The notes under the pieces were generated by a model. That model saw only the letters and a program-made list of their open reading frames with translations. It ran no database searches and had not been told where the DNA came from. From NCBI GenBank assembly GCA_943372195.1, contig CALRXS010000006.1, positions 1 through 64,000 on the forward strand: 64,000 nt of DNA. The letters are read 5' to 3'. The position numbers were made by a program, and so were the translations under genes. The DNA comes from JAEYZM01 sp943372195 (GTDB lineage: Bacteria; Bacteroidota; Bacteroidia; Sphingobacteriales; Sphingobacteriaceae). How positions within the stretch are numbered: the stretch's first letter is position 1; each line of letters begins with the position of its first letter. Below are positions 17,836 through 25,324 of this stretch, piece after piece.

Positions 17836-19059
17836 ATGAGCATTACCCATAAAGGATTTTCAGATATAGCTAAGCAAGCATTGTTAATGCCGCAAGAAGC
17901 ATTAATGGCTATCAAAAACAGAAAGCATAGTCTAACAATTGGAATACCAAAAGAAACTACCTTTCAAGAAAATAGAATTGCTTTAACACCATTATCGGTT
18001 GGATTATTAATTAACAACGGGCATGAAGTTCTTATTGAAAGTAATGCGGGTGCTGCAGCTAAATTTTTTGATAAAGATTATTCTGAAGAAGGAGGTCAAA
18101 TTGCCTACGATTCTAAGAAAATATGGGAATCTGATATTATTATAAAAGTTGCCCCACCTACCCACGAAGAGATTGCGATGATGAAAAACGGACAAACTCT
18201 TATTTCGGGTTTGCAAGTTTCATCATTAAAAGAAGATTCGCTAAAATTATTAATGCAAAAAAATATTACTGCTCTTGCATTTGAATATTTAAGAGATGAA
18301 GGTAATATTTTAACAGTTGTTCGCTCGATGAGTGAGATTGTAGGTACAACTTCTATTCACATTGCATCAGAATTATTAAGTACACATAATGGCAAAGGTT
18401 TAATGTTAGGTGGTGTTACAGGTATACCGCCAACAGAAATTGTAATTATTGGTGCAGGCACTGTTGGTGAATATGCAGCAAGAACTGCAATAGCATTAGG
18501 TGCTGATGTTAAAGTTTTCGATAATTCAGTATATCATTTAAGACGATTACAAAATAATATAGGCAGTAGATTATTTACCTCAGTTTTACAACCAGTAGTA
18601 TTACAAAAAGCATTATCAAAATGTGATGTGGCTATTGGTGCTATGAGAGCTAAAGAAGGTCGAAGCCCTTGTATTGTATCTGAAGAAATGGTGAGTAGAA
18701 TGAAGGCTGATTCTGTAATTATTGATGTAAGTATTGATCAAGGAGGTGTTTTTGAAACATCTAAAGTCACTAATCACTCTACGCCTGTTTTTAATAAACA
18801 TGATGTAATTCATTATTGTGTACCTAATATAGCATCGAGAGTTGCCCGTACAGCCTCTTATGCATTAACCAATATATTTACTCCAATTTTATTAGAACTT
18901 GGCGAAGAAGGTGGCATCAAAAACTATTTGTGGAGCAATGCTGGTATTCGTAGTGGGGTATATATGTACAACGGACATATCACTAATAAATATCTTTCAA
19001 ATCAATATAAACTTCCTTACAAAGATCTAGACCTATTGGTGGCAGCACAGGGCTCTTAA
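17836..19059 (+). CDS. ald: Alanine dehydrogenase
   Basis: 407 residues from the ATG at 17836 (MSITHKGFSDIAKQ); a TTG at 17818 directly after the kynA stop is rejected. The N-terminal AlaDh/PNT domain contains IGIPKETTFQENRIALTP; the NAD domain carries GAGTVGEYAA near residue 215. It interconverts alanine and pyruvate plus ammonia. It has a ~35-residue N-terminal extension relative to the ~370-residue Bacillus enzyme, as is common in Bacteroidota. Beside kynA this fits amino-acid catabolism, because kynurenine breakdown can release alanine; that link is an inference. Confidence 0.92.
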   Translation: MSITHKGFSDIAKQALLMPQEALMAIKNRKHSLTIGIPKETTFQENRIALTPLSVGLLINNGHEVLIESNAGAAAKFFDKDYSEEGGQIAYDSKKIWESDIIIKVAPPTHEEIAMMKNGQTLISGLQVSSLKEDSLKLLMQKNITALAFEYLRDEGNILTVVRSMSEIVGTTSIHIASELLSTHNGKGLMLGGVTGIPPTEIVIIGAGTVGEYAARTAIALGADVKVFDNSVYHLRRLQNNIGSRLFTSVLQPVVLQKALSKCDVAIGAMRAKEGRSPCIVSEEMVSRMKADSVIIDVSIDQGGVFETSKVTNHSTPVFNKHDVIHYCVPNIASRVARTASYALTNIFTPILLELGEEGGIKNYLWSNAGIRSGVYMYNGHITNKYLSNQYKLPYKDLDLLVAAQGS

Positions 19060-19084
19060 TTTTTAAAAATCGAATTCAAAAAAC

Positions 19085-20374
19085 ATGAAGTACACAAAAA
19101 TAAAATCTGATTTATTCATTGAAAACAGAAAGCGTTTTATAGAAAAATTAAAACCAAAATCATTAGCTATTATACATTCAAATGATGAATTCCCTAGAGC
19201 TGGTGATCAAACGTTTACCTTTCGTCAGAATGCAGATTTATTTTGGCTATCAGGTATAGATCAAGAAGAAAGTATTTTATTGGTTTTCCCTGATTCACCA
19301 ATACCTGCTTATAGAGAAGTTTTGTTTCTAAAGAAAACCAATGAACATATTGCTATTTGGGAAGGACACAAATACACTAAAGAAGAAGCTATTGATTGCT
19401 CTGGTATACGTTCGATTTTTTGGTTAGAAGATTTCAAAAACATATTTCATATGTTAATGAATCATACTGAATATGTATATATCAACACCAATGAAAACGA
19501 TAGATATGTTCATATTAACCAATACCGCGATTTACGTTTTGTAAAGCAATTAATGGAACAATACCCTGTTCATAAATATGAACGAGCTGCTCCAATTTTC
19601 AGAGAATTAAGAGCAGTAAAATCAACTTATGAAATTGAATTAATGCAAACAGCATGTGATATAACTGATAAAGCATTTCGTAGGGTATTAGGTTTTATTA
19701 AACCGGGTGTAATGGAGTATGAAATTGAAGCAGAAATTATTCATGAGTTCATAAGTAACAGAGCAACTGGCCATGCCTATAACCCAATTATAGCATCAGG
19801 TGCTAGTGCAATTGTTCTACACTATAATGAGAATAACAGAGCATGTAATGATGGAGATGTTATTCTGATGGACTTTGGTGCTGAGTATGCAAATTATACA
19901 GCAGATTTATCTCGCTCGGTACCTGTAAATGGCAAATTTACAGCTCGTCAAAAAGATGTATATAATGCAGTATTACATGTTATGAACGAAGCTAAAAAGA
20001 TGTTAGTTGAAGGAAGCATCTTAGATGAATATCATAAGGAAGTTGGAAAGATCATGGAATCTCAGTTAATCGATTTGAAATTATTAGATAAACATGATGT
20101 TGCTAAACAAAATGCTGATATGCCATTATATAAAAAATACTTTATGCATGGTACTTCACATTTCTTAGGCTTAGATGTTCATGATATAGGCAACAGATAT
20201 GAAAAAATGAAAGCAGGTATGGTATTTACATGCGAACCTGGAATTTATATACCAGAAGAAAACTTAGGTATCAGAATTGAAAACGATATTCTCATCACTA
20301 AGAATGGTAATATAGATTTGATGGCAAACATACCTATTGAAGCAGATGAAATTGAAACATTAATGAATCAATAA
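19085..20374 (+). CDS. pepP: Xaa-Pro aminopeptidase (M24B)
   Basis: 429 residues: an N-terminal aminopeptidase-P domain (1-170) and a pita-bread catalytic domain. All five dinuclear metal ligands are present: Asp263 and Asp274 (MDFGAEYANYTADLSRSV), His359 (HGTSHFLGLDVHD), Glu384 (CEPGIYIP) and Glu399 (GIRIEND). It removes N-terminal residues ahead of proline in cytoplasmic peptides. It starts 26 bases after ald, so may be cotranscribed. Its 3' end overlaps the convergent short gene by seven bases. Confidence 0.93.
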   Translation: MKYTKIKSDLFIENRKRFIEKLKPKSLAIIHSNDEFPRAGDQTFTFRQNADLFWLSGIDQEESILLVFPDSPIPAYREVLFLKKTNEHIAIWEGHKYTKEEAIDCSGIRSIFWLEDFKNIFHMLMNHTEYVYINTNENDRYVHINQYRDLRFVKQLMEQYPVHKYERAAPIFRELRAVKSTYEIELMQTACDITDKAFRRVLGFIKPGVMEYEIEAEIIHEFISNRATGHAYNPIIASGASAIVLHYNENNRACNDGDVILMDFGAEYANYTADLSRSVPVNGKFTARQKDVYNAVLHVMNEAKKMLVEGSILDEYHKEVGKIMESQLIDLKLLDKHDVAKQNADMPLYKKYFMHGTSHFLGLDVHDIGNRYEKMKAGMVFTCEPGIYIPEENLGIRIENDILITKNGNIDLMANIPIEADEIETLMNQ

Positions 20375-20910
20375 TCTATCAGAAATTTTTCTTTAGGTTG
20401 TTGAGTTCTAAAAAATACAATACCGATTTCAAATAAATCTATAGTAACTATAGCACGATGGTCTGATTGAATTTTTTTCCAAAAATTTAATTGATAATCA
20501 CTTGAACGTAAACCATCAATAACAAAAATAGAACACTCATTAATTTTCTTTAATGAGTGTTCATATAAAGTGTAATTAGTATCACTTACACCAAAAATCA
20601 TTAATTCAATAACATTTAAATTTTCTATAATATCAGATTCTGTTTTATTATAGCTCTCGATAATTGTATTAATCTTAAAATATTGAATCATCCGAAGAAG
20701 TAATTCATTATATTTTTTTGAGTTTGAAGTCGCTCTTAAATAATATTTATCACTGTTAATGCTAGTATTTTTATAGACAACTTCTTCTAAAAACTTGTAT
20801 ACAAATGGTGAATGGGTACCATGTAAGGAGTTTGAAAAAAGCTTGTAATTGAACCAAAAAAAGGCTTTTTTAATGCGATTCATTGCCGAATTTAGCTTTT
20901 TATAAAACAT
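20368..20910 (-). CDS. Shortened methyltransferase-like protein
   Basis: 180 residues. The N-terminal LHGTHSPFVYKFLEEVVY and the C-terminal VTIDLFEIGIVFFRTQQPKEKF match the two ends of a Bacteroidota family of class I SAM-dependent methyltransferases of about 230-260 residues. The middle is missing: after FKINTIIES, where the glycine-rich SAM loop (E-x-G-x-x-x-G) should follow, the sequence goes into NKTESDIIENLNV with no glycines. The protein therefore probably does not bind SAM and is either a decayed copy still in frame or a repurposed scaffold. It has no stop or frameshift. Low-complexity Asn/Ile/Lys composition supports weak constraint. Confidence 0.65.
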   Translation of the reverse strand: MFYKKLNSAMNRIKKAFFWFNYKLFSNSLHGTHSPFVYKFLEEVVYKNTSINSDKYYLRATSNSKKYNELLLRMIQYFKINTIIESYNKTESDIIENLNVIELMIFGVSDTNYTLYEHSLKKINECSIFVIDGLRSSDYQLNFWKKIQSDHRAIVTIDLFEIGIVFFRTQQPKEKFLIDY

Positions 20911-20948
20911 TTTTGTACTTAAAATTTAATTTTTAGTAAATTTAATAT

Positions 20949-21833
20949 ATGCTTAATAACAAAGAAGTTGAAGCTTTACTTAAATTACTAGACGATTCAG
21001 ACAATGAAATTTATCGTCAGGTTGAAGATCGCTTGCTTAGTTACGGCATAGATGTGATACCTGTTTTAGAAAAATCATGGGAAAATACCCTCGATTTAGT
21101 ATTGCAACAAAGAATAGAAGATCTTATACACAAAATTCAATTTTCTGATGTTCAGAATGAATTAAAAACATGGGCCATATCAGGAGCTTTTGATTTACTT
21201 CAAGGATTTATTATTGTTTCAAAATACCAATATCCCGATTTTGATGAACAAAAAATTATTAATCAAATTGAATCAATAAAACGTGACGCCTGGATCGAAC
21301 TTAGATATGATACAAGTCCGATCGAAAAAGTAAAAATCCTCAACCATGTATTTTACAACATTCATGGCTTCACTGGTAATGTTACCAATTATCACGATCC
21401 GCAAAACTCTTATTTAAACATTGTAATGGAGTCGAGACGTGGCAATCAAATTTCATTAGCAATAATTTATTCAGTAATTGCACAACGATTAGATATACCA
21501 ATATTCGGTGTGAACTTACCTCAACATTTTATTTTAGCATATCAAGACGAGCAAAATGAATATGAAAAAATAAGTTTAGATCAACATGGAATTCTATTTT
21601 ATATAAATGCGTTTAACAAAGGCTTTATATTTAATAAAAGAGATATCGATTATTTCTTAAAACAATTAAACTTAGACCCCCTCCCAATTTTTTATAGCCC
21701 TTGTTCAAATATTCAAATCATAAAAAGAGTAATCAGAAACTTAATAAACTCATACGAGAAATTAGGATACACGCAGAAGATTTCAGAACTCGAATCTATG
21801 TATGCTATATTAAATGATATTGAGCAGGACTAA
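20949..21833 (+). CDS. SirB1/transglutaminase-like family protein
   Basis: 294 residues. The first ~75 are helical (HEAT-like), followed by a transglutaminase-like core of the SirB1 type: VFYNIHGFTGNVTNYHDP, SYLNIV, then RRGNQISLAIIYSVIAQRLDIP and NLPQHFIL. SirB1-type members lack the catalytic Cys of true transglutaminases and this one does too, so it is probably a binding or regulatory protein. No signal peptide. It is divergent from the short methyltransferase-like gene and is its own unit. Confidence 0.85.
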   Translation: MLNNKEVEALLKLLDDSDNEIYRQVEDRLLSYGIDVIPVLEKSWENTLDLVLQQRIEDLIHKIQFSDVQNELKTWAISGAFDLLQGFIIVSKYQYPDFDEQKIINQIESIKRDAWIELRYDTSPIEKVKILNHVFYNIHGFTGNVTNYHDPQNSYLNIVMESRRGNQISLAIIYSVIAQRLDIPIFGVNLPQHFILAYQDEQNEYEKISLDQHGILFYINAFNKGFIFNKRDIDYFLKQLNLDPLPIFYSPCSNIQIIKRVIRNLINSYEKLGYTQKISELESMYAILNDIEQD

Positions 21834-21836
21834 TTG

Positions 21837-22550
21837 TTACTTAGCTGTTGGGCAACTTCCTTTTTTCATGAATCTATAATCTTTTTCACCAAACATATAT
21901 TTTAATGCAACAAATGCATAAGAATATTTATCGTAATTATTATTCAGCACATAGCCATCAATTGTATTGTTTGCTATATAGTATCTATAAGCAAATTCGA
22001 TATCAAATCGCTTATAAATATTTCTACCAGTACTAATTTGTAGAGGTAAAATTACAGATGAAAAATTTTGAGTACGTTGAACTGAATCTGTCAAAAACAA
22101 TTCATTCTGCGAATATCCAAGTCCGGCCGAAACCCTATACTGCCAACCCTTTAATTCAAAAAATAAATAACTAAAACTTAAGGATAAATCGTGTGATTTT
22201 TGAATTTCAGATTTTGTAATAAGGCCATTGTTTAAATCTATAGTATTATTCAATTCTGATTGTTCGTATCTACCTCTAGTTCTATAATTAATATTCAATG
22301 AAGGTCGATAGCCTAAGGGTTTTTCAAATGAAAATCCATATGAAAAAGCAGTACCATCATTTATAAAATCATTGTTAGCAAAAGTATAGCTTGATGTTAT
22401 GCCTGCTTGAAATGAAATATAATAAGGCACAGTTGACTTCCATTTACCATATAAGAAATCACTATTACCTTTGTATTGAGCATGAGAATACTCATTAATT
22501 AATAACAAAGAAAATAGAAAAATGAAAATAGAAAATCGTTTTAAAAACAT
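21837..22550 (-). CDS. Small outer-membrane beta-barrel protein, unknown function
   Basis: 237 residues with a signal peptide (cleavage near residue 24, SHAQ). Alternating strands include SYTFANNDFINDGTAFSYGFSFEK, RYEQSEL and FAYRYYIANN, consistent with an 8- to 10-strand barrel. The C-terminus EKDYRFMKKGSCPTAK continues past the last strand with a single Cys. I do not recognise the family. It is convergent with the SirB1-type gene, with three bases between stops, and divergent from radA across the repeat-filled spacer 22551-22692. Confidence 0.7.
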   Translation of the reverse strand: MFLKRFSIFIFLFSLLLINEYSHAQYKGNSDFLYGKWKSTVPYYISFQAGITSSYTFANNDFINDGTAFSYGFSFEKPLGYRPSLNINYRTRGRYEQSELNNTIDLNNGLITKSEIQKSHDLSLSFSYLFFELKGWQYRVSAGLGYSQNELFLTDSVQRTQNFSSVILPLQISTGRNIYKRFDIEFAYRYYIANNTIDGYVLNNNYDKYSYAFVALKYMFGEKDYRFMKKGSCPTAK

Positions 22551-22610
22551 TGTAGATTTAGCAATTGAAACACCTAAATATACTCAATTATTTAATTTGT
22601 ATCACCCAAA

Positions 22611-22687
22611 AGTCTAGCTACTAGCTACTTTTTTACTAAATTAAAACCAGTCTAGTTACTAGCTACTAGCTACTTTTTTACTAAATT
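22611..22687. repeat. Duplicated TAGCTAC-rich element upstream of radA
   Basis: Two copies of a ~32-base unit, at about 22611-22642 and 22649-22687, each starting AGTCTAG, running through CTACTAGCTACT heptamers and ending TTTTTTACTAAATT. The second copy has one extra TTACTAG heptamer. The second copy's end, ACTAAATTTACAA, reaches six bases before the radA ATG, so the duplicated tail may include the radA -7 region (TAAATTTA, one mismatch). The CTAG-containing heptamers can also pair with each other. Confidence 0.65.
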
Positions 22688-22692
22688 TACAA

Positions 22693-24069
22693 ATGGCAAA
22701 ATCAAAAACAGTTTTCTTCTGTCAGAGTTGCGGCTATCAGGCTGCAAAGTGGTTAGGCAATTGCCCATCATGTAATGAATGGAATACTTTCGTTGAAGAA
22801 ATAGTTGAAAAATCTACTGCAAAAATTGAGTGGAAACAAGGTGATAATAAAGCACAACGTTTAAGTAAACCTGTTGCAATAGATCAAATTGAAAAAAGTG
22901 TTGACTATAGAATTCCGACTCATGACGAAGAGTTGAATAGGGTTTTAGGCGGAGGTATAGTACCTGGTTCGTTGGTGCTCATTGGTGGTGAACCTGGTAT
23001 CGGTAAATCTACATTACTCTTACAATTAGCATTAACACTCAAAAAATTAAAAATACTTTACGTTTCTGGTGAAGAGAGTGAACAACAAATAAAAATGAGA
23101 GCTTTAAGAATGGTAGATAAAGAACCATCGAACTGCTTTATATTAACAGAAACATCCACCCAAAATATTTTTAAACAAATTGAAGAGTTAACACCTCAAA
23201 TTGTAATTGTTGACTCTATACAAACTTTATACTCTGCACATATTGAATCAACACCTGGTAGTGTTTCTCAAATCAGAGAATGTACAGCTGAATTATTGCG
23301 ATTCGCAAAAGAAACTAACACACCGGTTTTCTTAGTAGGTCATATCACCAAAGACGGAAATATTGCAGGTCCGAAGATCTTAGAACACATGGTCGACACC
23401 GTACTTCAATTCGAAGGTGATCGACATCATACTTATAGAATCTTACGTTCAATAAAAAATAGATTCGGATCAACATCTGAATTAGGTATTTATGAGATGA
23501 GAGGCACTGGCTTACGAGAAGTGTCTAATCCATCTGAAATATTATTATCACAAAGAGATGAAGAATTGAGTGGTATTGCGGTATCAGTAATGATCGAAGG
23601 CTTAAGACCAATGTTAATTGAATCACAAGCATTGGTAAGTACTTCAGCATATGGTACACCGCAGAGATCAGCTACCGGATTCGATACTCGTAGAATGAAT
23701 ATGTTATTAGCAGTGTTAGAGAAAAGATGCGGATTTAGGTTAGGGGTGAAAGATGTATTTTTAAATATCACTGGAGGTATAAGAGTAGAAGACCCAGCAA
23801 TTGATTTAGGAATTGTAAGTGCAATAATCTCTTCTCATGAAGACCTCGCTATATCAAGCAAGTATTGCTTTGCAGCAGAGGTAGGCCTATCTGGCGAAAT
23901 CAGAACAGTAAATCGAATGGAACAACGCATTGCAGAGGCTGAGAGATTGGGCTTCGAAAAAATCTTTGTTTCTAGGTATTCTACAAAAGGAATGGACCTC
24001 AAAAACTATAAAATTGAAATAGTGCCATTGGGTAAATTAGAAGAATTATTTCAACAACTTTTTGGATAA
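22693..24069 (+). CDS. radA: DNA repair ATPase RadA
   Basis: 458 residues, normal length. Zinc finger with Cys10, Cys13, Cys24 and Cys27; P-loop GGEPGIGKST (98-107); the RadA-specific KNRFG motif (255-259) and GSTSELGIYEM; C-terminal Lon-protease-like domain (~330-450). RadA helps branch migration and processing of recombination intermediates. The repeat element at 22611-22687 forms its 5' region. The next gene's promoter begins eight bases past the radA stop. Confidence 0.97.
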   Translation: MAKSKTVFFCQSCGYQAAKWLGNCPSCNEWNTFVEEIVEKSTAKIEWKQGDNKAQRLSKPVAIDQIEKSVDYRIPTHDEELNRVLGGGIVPGSLVLIGGEPGIGKSTLLLQLALTLKKLKILYVSGEESEQQIKMRALRMVDKEPSNCFILTETSTQNIFKQIEELTPQIVIVDSIQTLYSAHIESTPGSVSQIRECTAELLRFAKETNTPVFLVGHITKDGNIAGPKILEHMVDTVLQFEGDRHHTYRILRSIKNRFGSTSELGIYEMRGTGLREVSNPSEILLSQRDEELSGIAVSVMIEGLRPMLIESQALVSTSAYGTPQRSATGFDTRRMNMLLAVLEKRCGFRLGVKDVFLNITGGIRVEDPAIDLGIVSAIISSHEDLAISSKYCFAAEVGLSGEIRTVNRMEQRIAEAERLGFEKIFVSRYSTKGMDLKNYKIEIVPLGKLEELFQQLFG

Positions 24070-24076
24070 AAACTTT

Positions 24077-24084
24077 TATATTTG
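24077..24084 (+). promoter_or_regulatory. -7 box of the DUF4920 lipoprotein gene
   Basis: TATATTTG, an exact TAnnTTTG match, 28 bases before the ATG at 24113. It lies just after the radA stop, so the in-frame ATG at 24062 inside radA is not the start. Confidence 0.65.
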
Positions 24085-24112
24085 CAACATTAAACGACAG
24101 ACAATCAAAAAA

Positions 24113-24649
24113 ATGAAAAGAATTTTCTTATTTATAGCTGCAACATCATTACTAGCAGCATGCTCACAAGAGCCTCAAAAAAGTACAAGTACTGACGCAA
24201 CAACAGTAGAAACATCAGCAGGATCTTACGATGCTTATGGTGAAGTAATTACACCTGATAGTACCATTGCAGCAACTTCATTAGTATCTGAAATGGGTAA
24301 TGCACCTACTTACGATGCAAAAATTGTAGGTAAAGTTTCTGAAGTATGCCAGAAAAAAGGATGTTGGATGACAGTAGACATCGGTAACGGTGAAACTATG
24401 CGTGTTACATTTAAAGATTATGGATTCTTTGTGCCAACTGACAATGCGAAGATGGTTGGTAAAGAAGTTATTTTCCAAGGTACTGCTAAATTTGAAACTG
24501 TTTCAGTAGAAGATCAAAAGCATTATGCTGAAGATGCAGGTGATGCTAAAGAAAAGATTGATGCAATTACAGAAGCTAAAAGCACTTTATCTTTCGAAGC
24601 AGTAGGTGTTTTAGTACCTAAAGATGCTGAAGAGAAAAAAGCTATTTAA
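24113..24649 (+). CDS. DUF4920 domain lipoprotein
   Basis: 178 residues. Signal peptide with lipobox LAAC (Cys17), then a Thr/Ser-rich linker (18-45). The domain body has VSEVCQKKGCWMTVDIGNG followed by MRVTFKDYGFFVP, the core of DUF4920; the two cysteines in CQKKGC could bind a metal or form a disulfide. Function unknown. An upstream ATG at 24062 is rejected because it lies within radA and before the promoter and lipoprotein signal. The gene ends in a strong terminator, so it is transcribed alone. Confidence 0.88.
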   Translation: MKRIFLFIAATSLLAACSQEPQKSTSTDATTVETSAGSYDAYGEVITPDSTIAATSLVSEMGNAPTYDAKIVGKVSEVCQKKGCWMTVDIGNGETMRVTFKDYGFFVPTDNAKMVGKEVIFQGTAKFETVSVEDQKHYAEDAGDAKEKIDAITEAKSTLSFEAVGVLVPKDAEEKKAI

Positions 24650-24655
24650 TTTTAA

Positions 24656-24663
24656 TATATTTG
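24656..24663 (+). promoter_or_regulatory. Candidate -7 box for hpt
   Basis: TATATTTG (exact TAnnTTTG) lies seven bases after the DUF4920 stop and before the terminator hairpin. A start point 5-9 bases later would place the hairpin at the very 5' end of the hpt mRNA. No TTG at -33 spacing was found. Confidence 0.45.
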
Positions 24664-24671
24664 AGTTAATG

Positions 24672-24703
24672 AAAGCTAATTGGATAACCAATTAGCTTTT
24701 TTT
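24672..24703 (+). terminator. Strong intrinsic terminator between the DUF4920 gene and hpt
   Basis: AAAGCTAATTGG (24672-24683) pairs perfectly with CCAATTAGCTTT (24688-24699) around the loop ATAA, followed by a T-run to 24703. It is only three bases ahead of the hpt ATG. Confidence 0.88.
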
Positions 24704-24706
24704 ATT

Positions 24707-25243
24707 ATGTCTACAATTCAAATACTCGATAAAACCTTTAAGCCTTATTTAAGTCATGAACTTATTCAAGAGCGTATTGCTACACTAGCAAAAGAAATAG
24801 AGCAAGATCATAAAAACACTGACGTTCATTTTGTTTGTGTGCTCAATGGTGCTTTATTTTTTAGTGCCAAACTAATAAAAGAATATCGCTTTACCTGTCA
24901 ATTACATACTATTCGCTGCAAATCTTACAATGGTACTGAGAGTAGTGGCGTGATTGAAATGATTCAAGATTTCAGTGAGGAGATAAAAGATAAAGATGTA
25001 ATACTTCTTGAAGATATTATAGATACAGGTCATACTTTAAATTTTCTACTCAATCACATAAAATTGTACCATCCGAAATCAGTAAAAATCGCTAGCCTTT
25101 TAGCAAAACCCGATGCATTGCAATACCCAATTGAAATAGATTACTTAGGATTTCAAATACCAAATCTGTTTGTTTTGGGCTACGGTTTAGATTACAATGG
25201 ATATGGTCGAAACTTAAAAGACATCTACCAATTGGCACTTTAA
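24707..25243 (+). CDS. hpt: Hypoxanthine phosphoribosyltransferase
   Basis: 178 residues from the ATG at 24707. The frame opens at 24680, but that start would lie inside the terminator stem. The PRPP-binding motif LLEDIIDTGHTL (~102-113) and the purine-binding region near DYLGFQIPN identify a purine PRTase that converts hypoxanthine (and probably guanine) to nucleotide. Cytoplasmic salvage enzyme. carB follows with its own promoter. The start is unusual in being three bases from a terminator T-run. Confidence 0.93.
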   Translation: MSTIQILDKTFKPYLSHELIQERIATLAKEIEQDHKNTDVHFVCVLNGALFFSAKLIKEYRFTCQLHTIRCKSYNGTESSGVIEMIQDFSEEIKDKDVILLEDIIDTGHTLNFLLNHIKLYHPKSVKIASLLAKPDALQYPIEIDYLGFQIPNLFVLGYGLDYNGYGRNLKDIYQLAL

Positions 25244-25273
25244 TTTTTTTTGTGATTTATTAAGAATCAGTTT

Positions 25274-25302
25274 TTGTTATTCAGCATAAAACAATACCTT
25301 TG
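25274..25302 (+). promoter_or_regulatory. Full Bacteroidota promoter of carB
   Basis: TTG at 25274-25276 and TACCTTTG at 25295-25302 with an 18-base spacer: both elements of the phylum's -33/-7 promoter. It lies 22 bases before the carB ATG at 25325. Confidence 0.8.
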
Positions 25303-25324
25303 CCCAATTTTAAGCCTCCACTTT

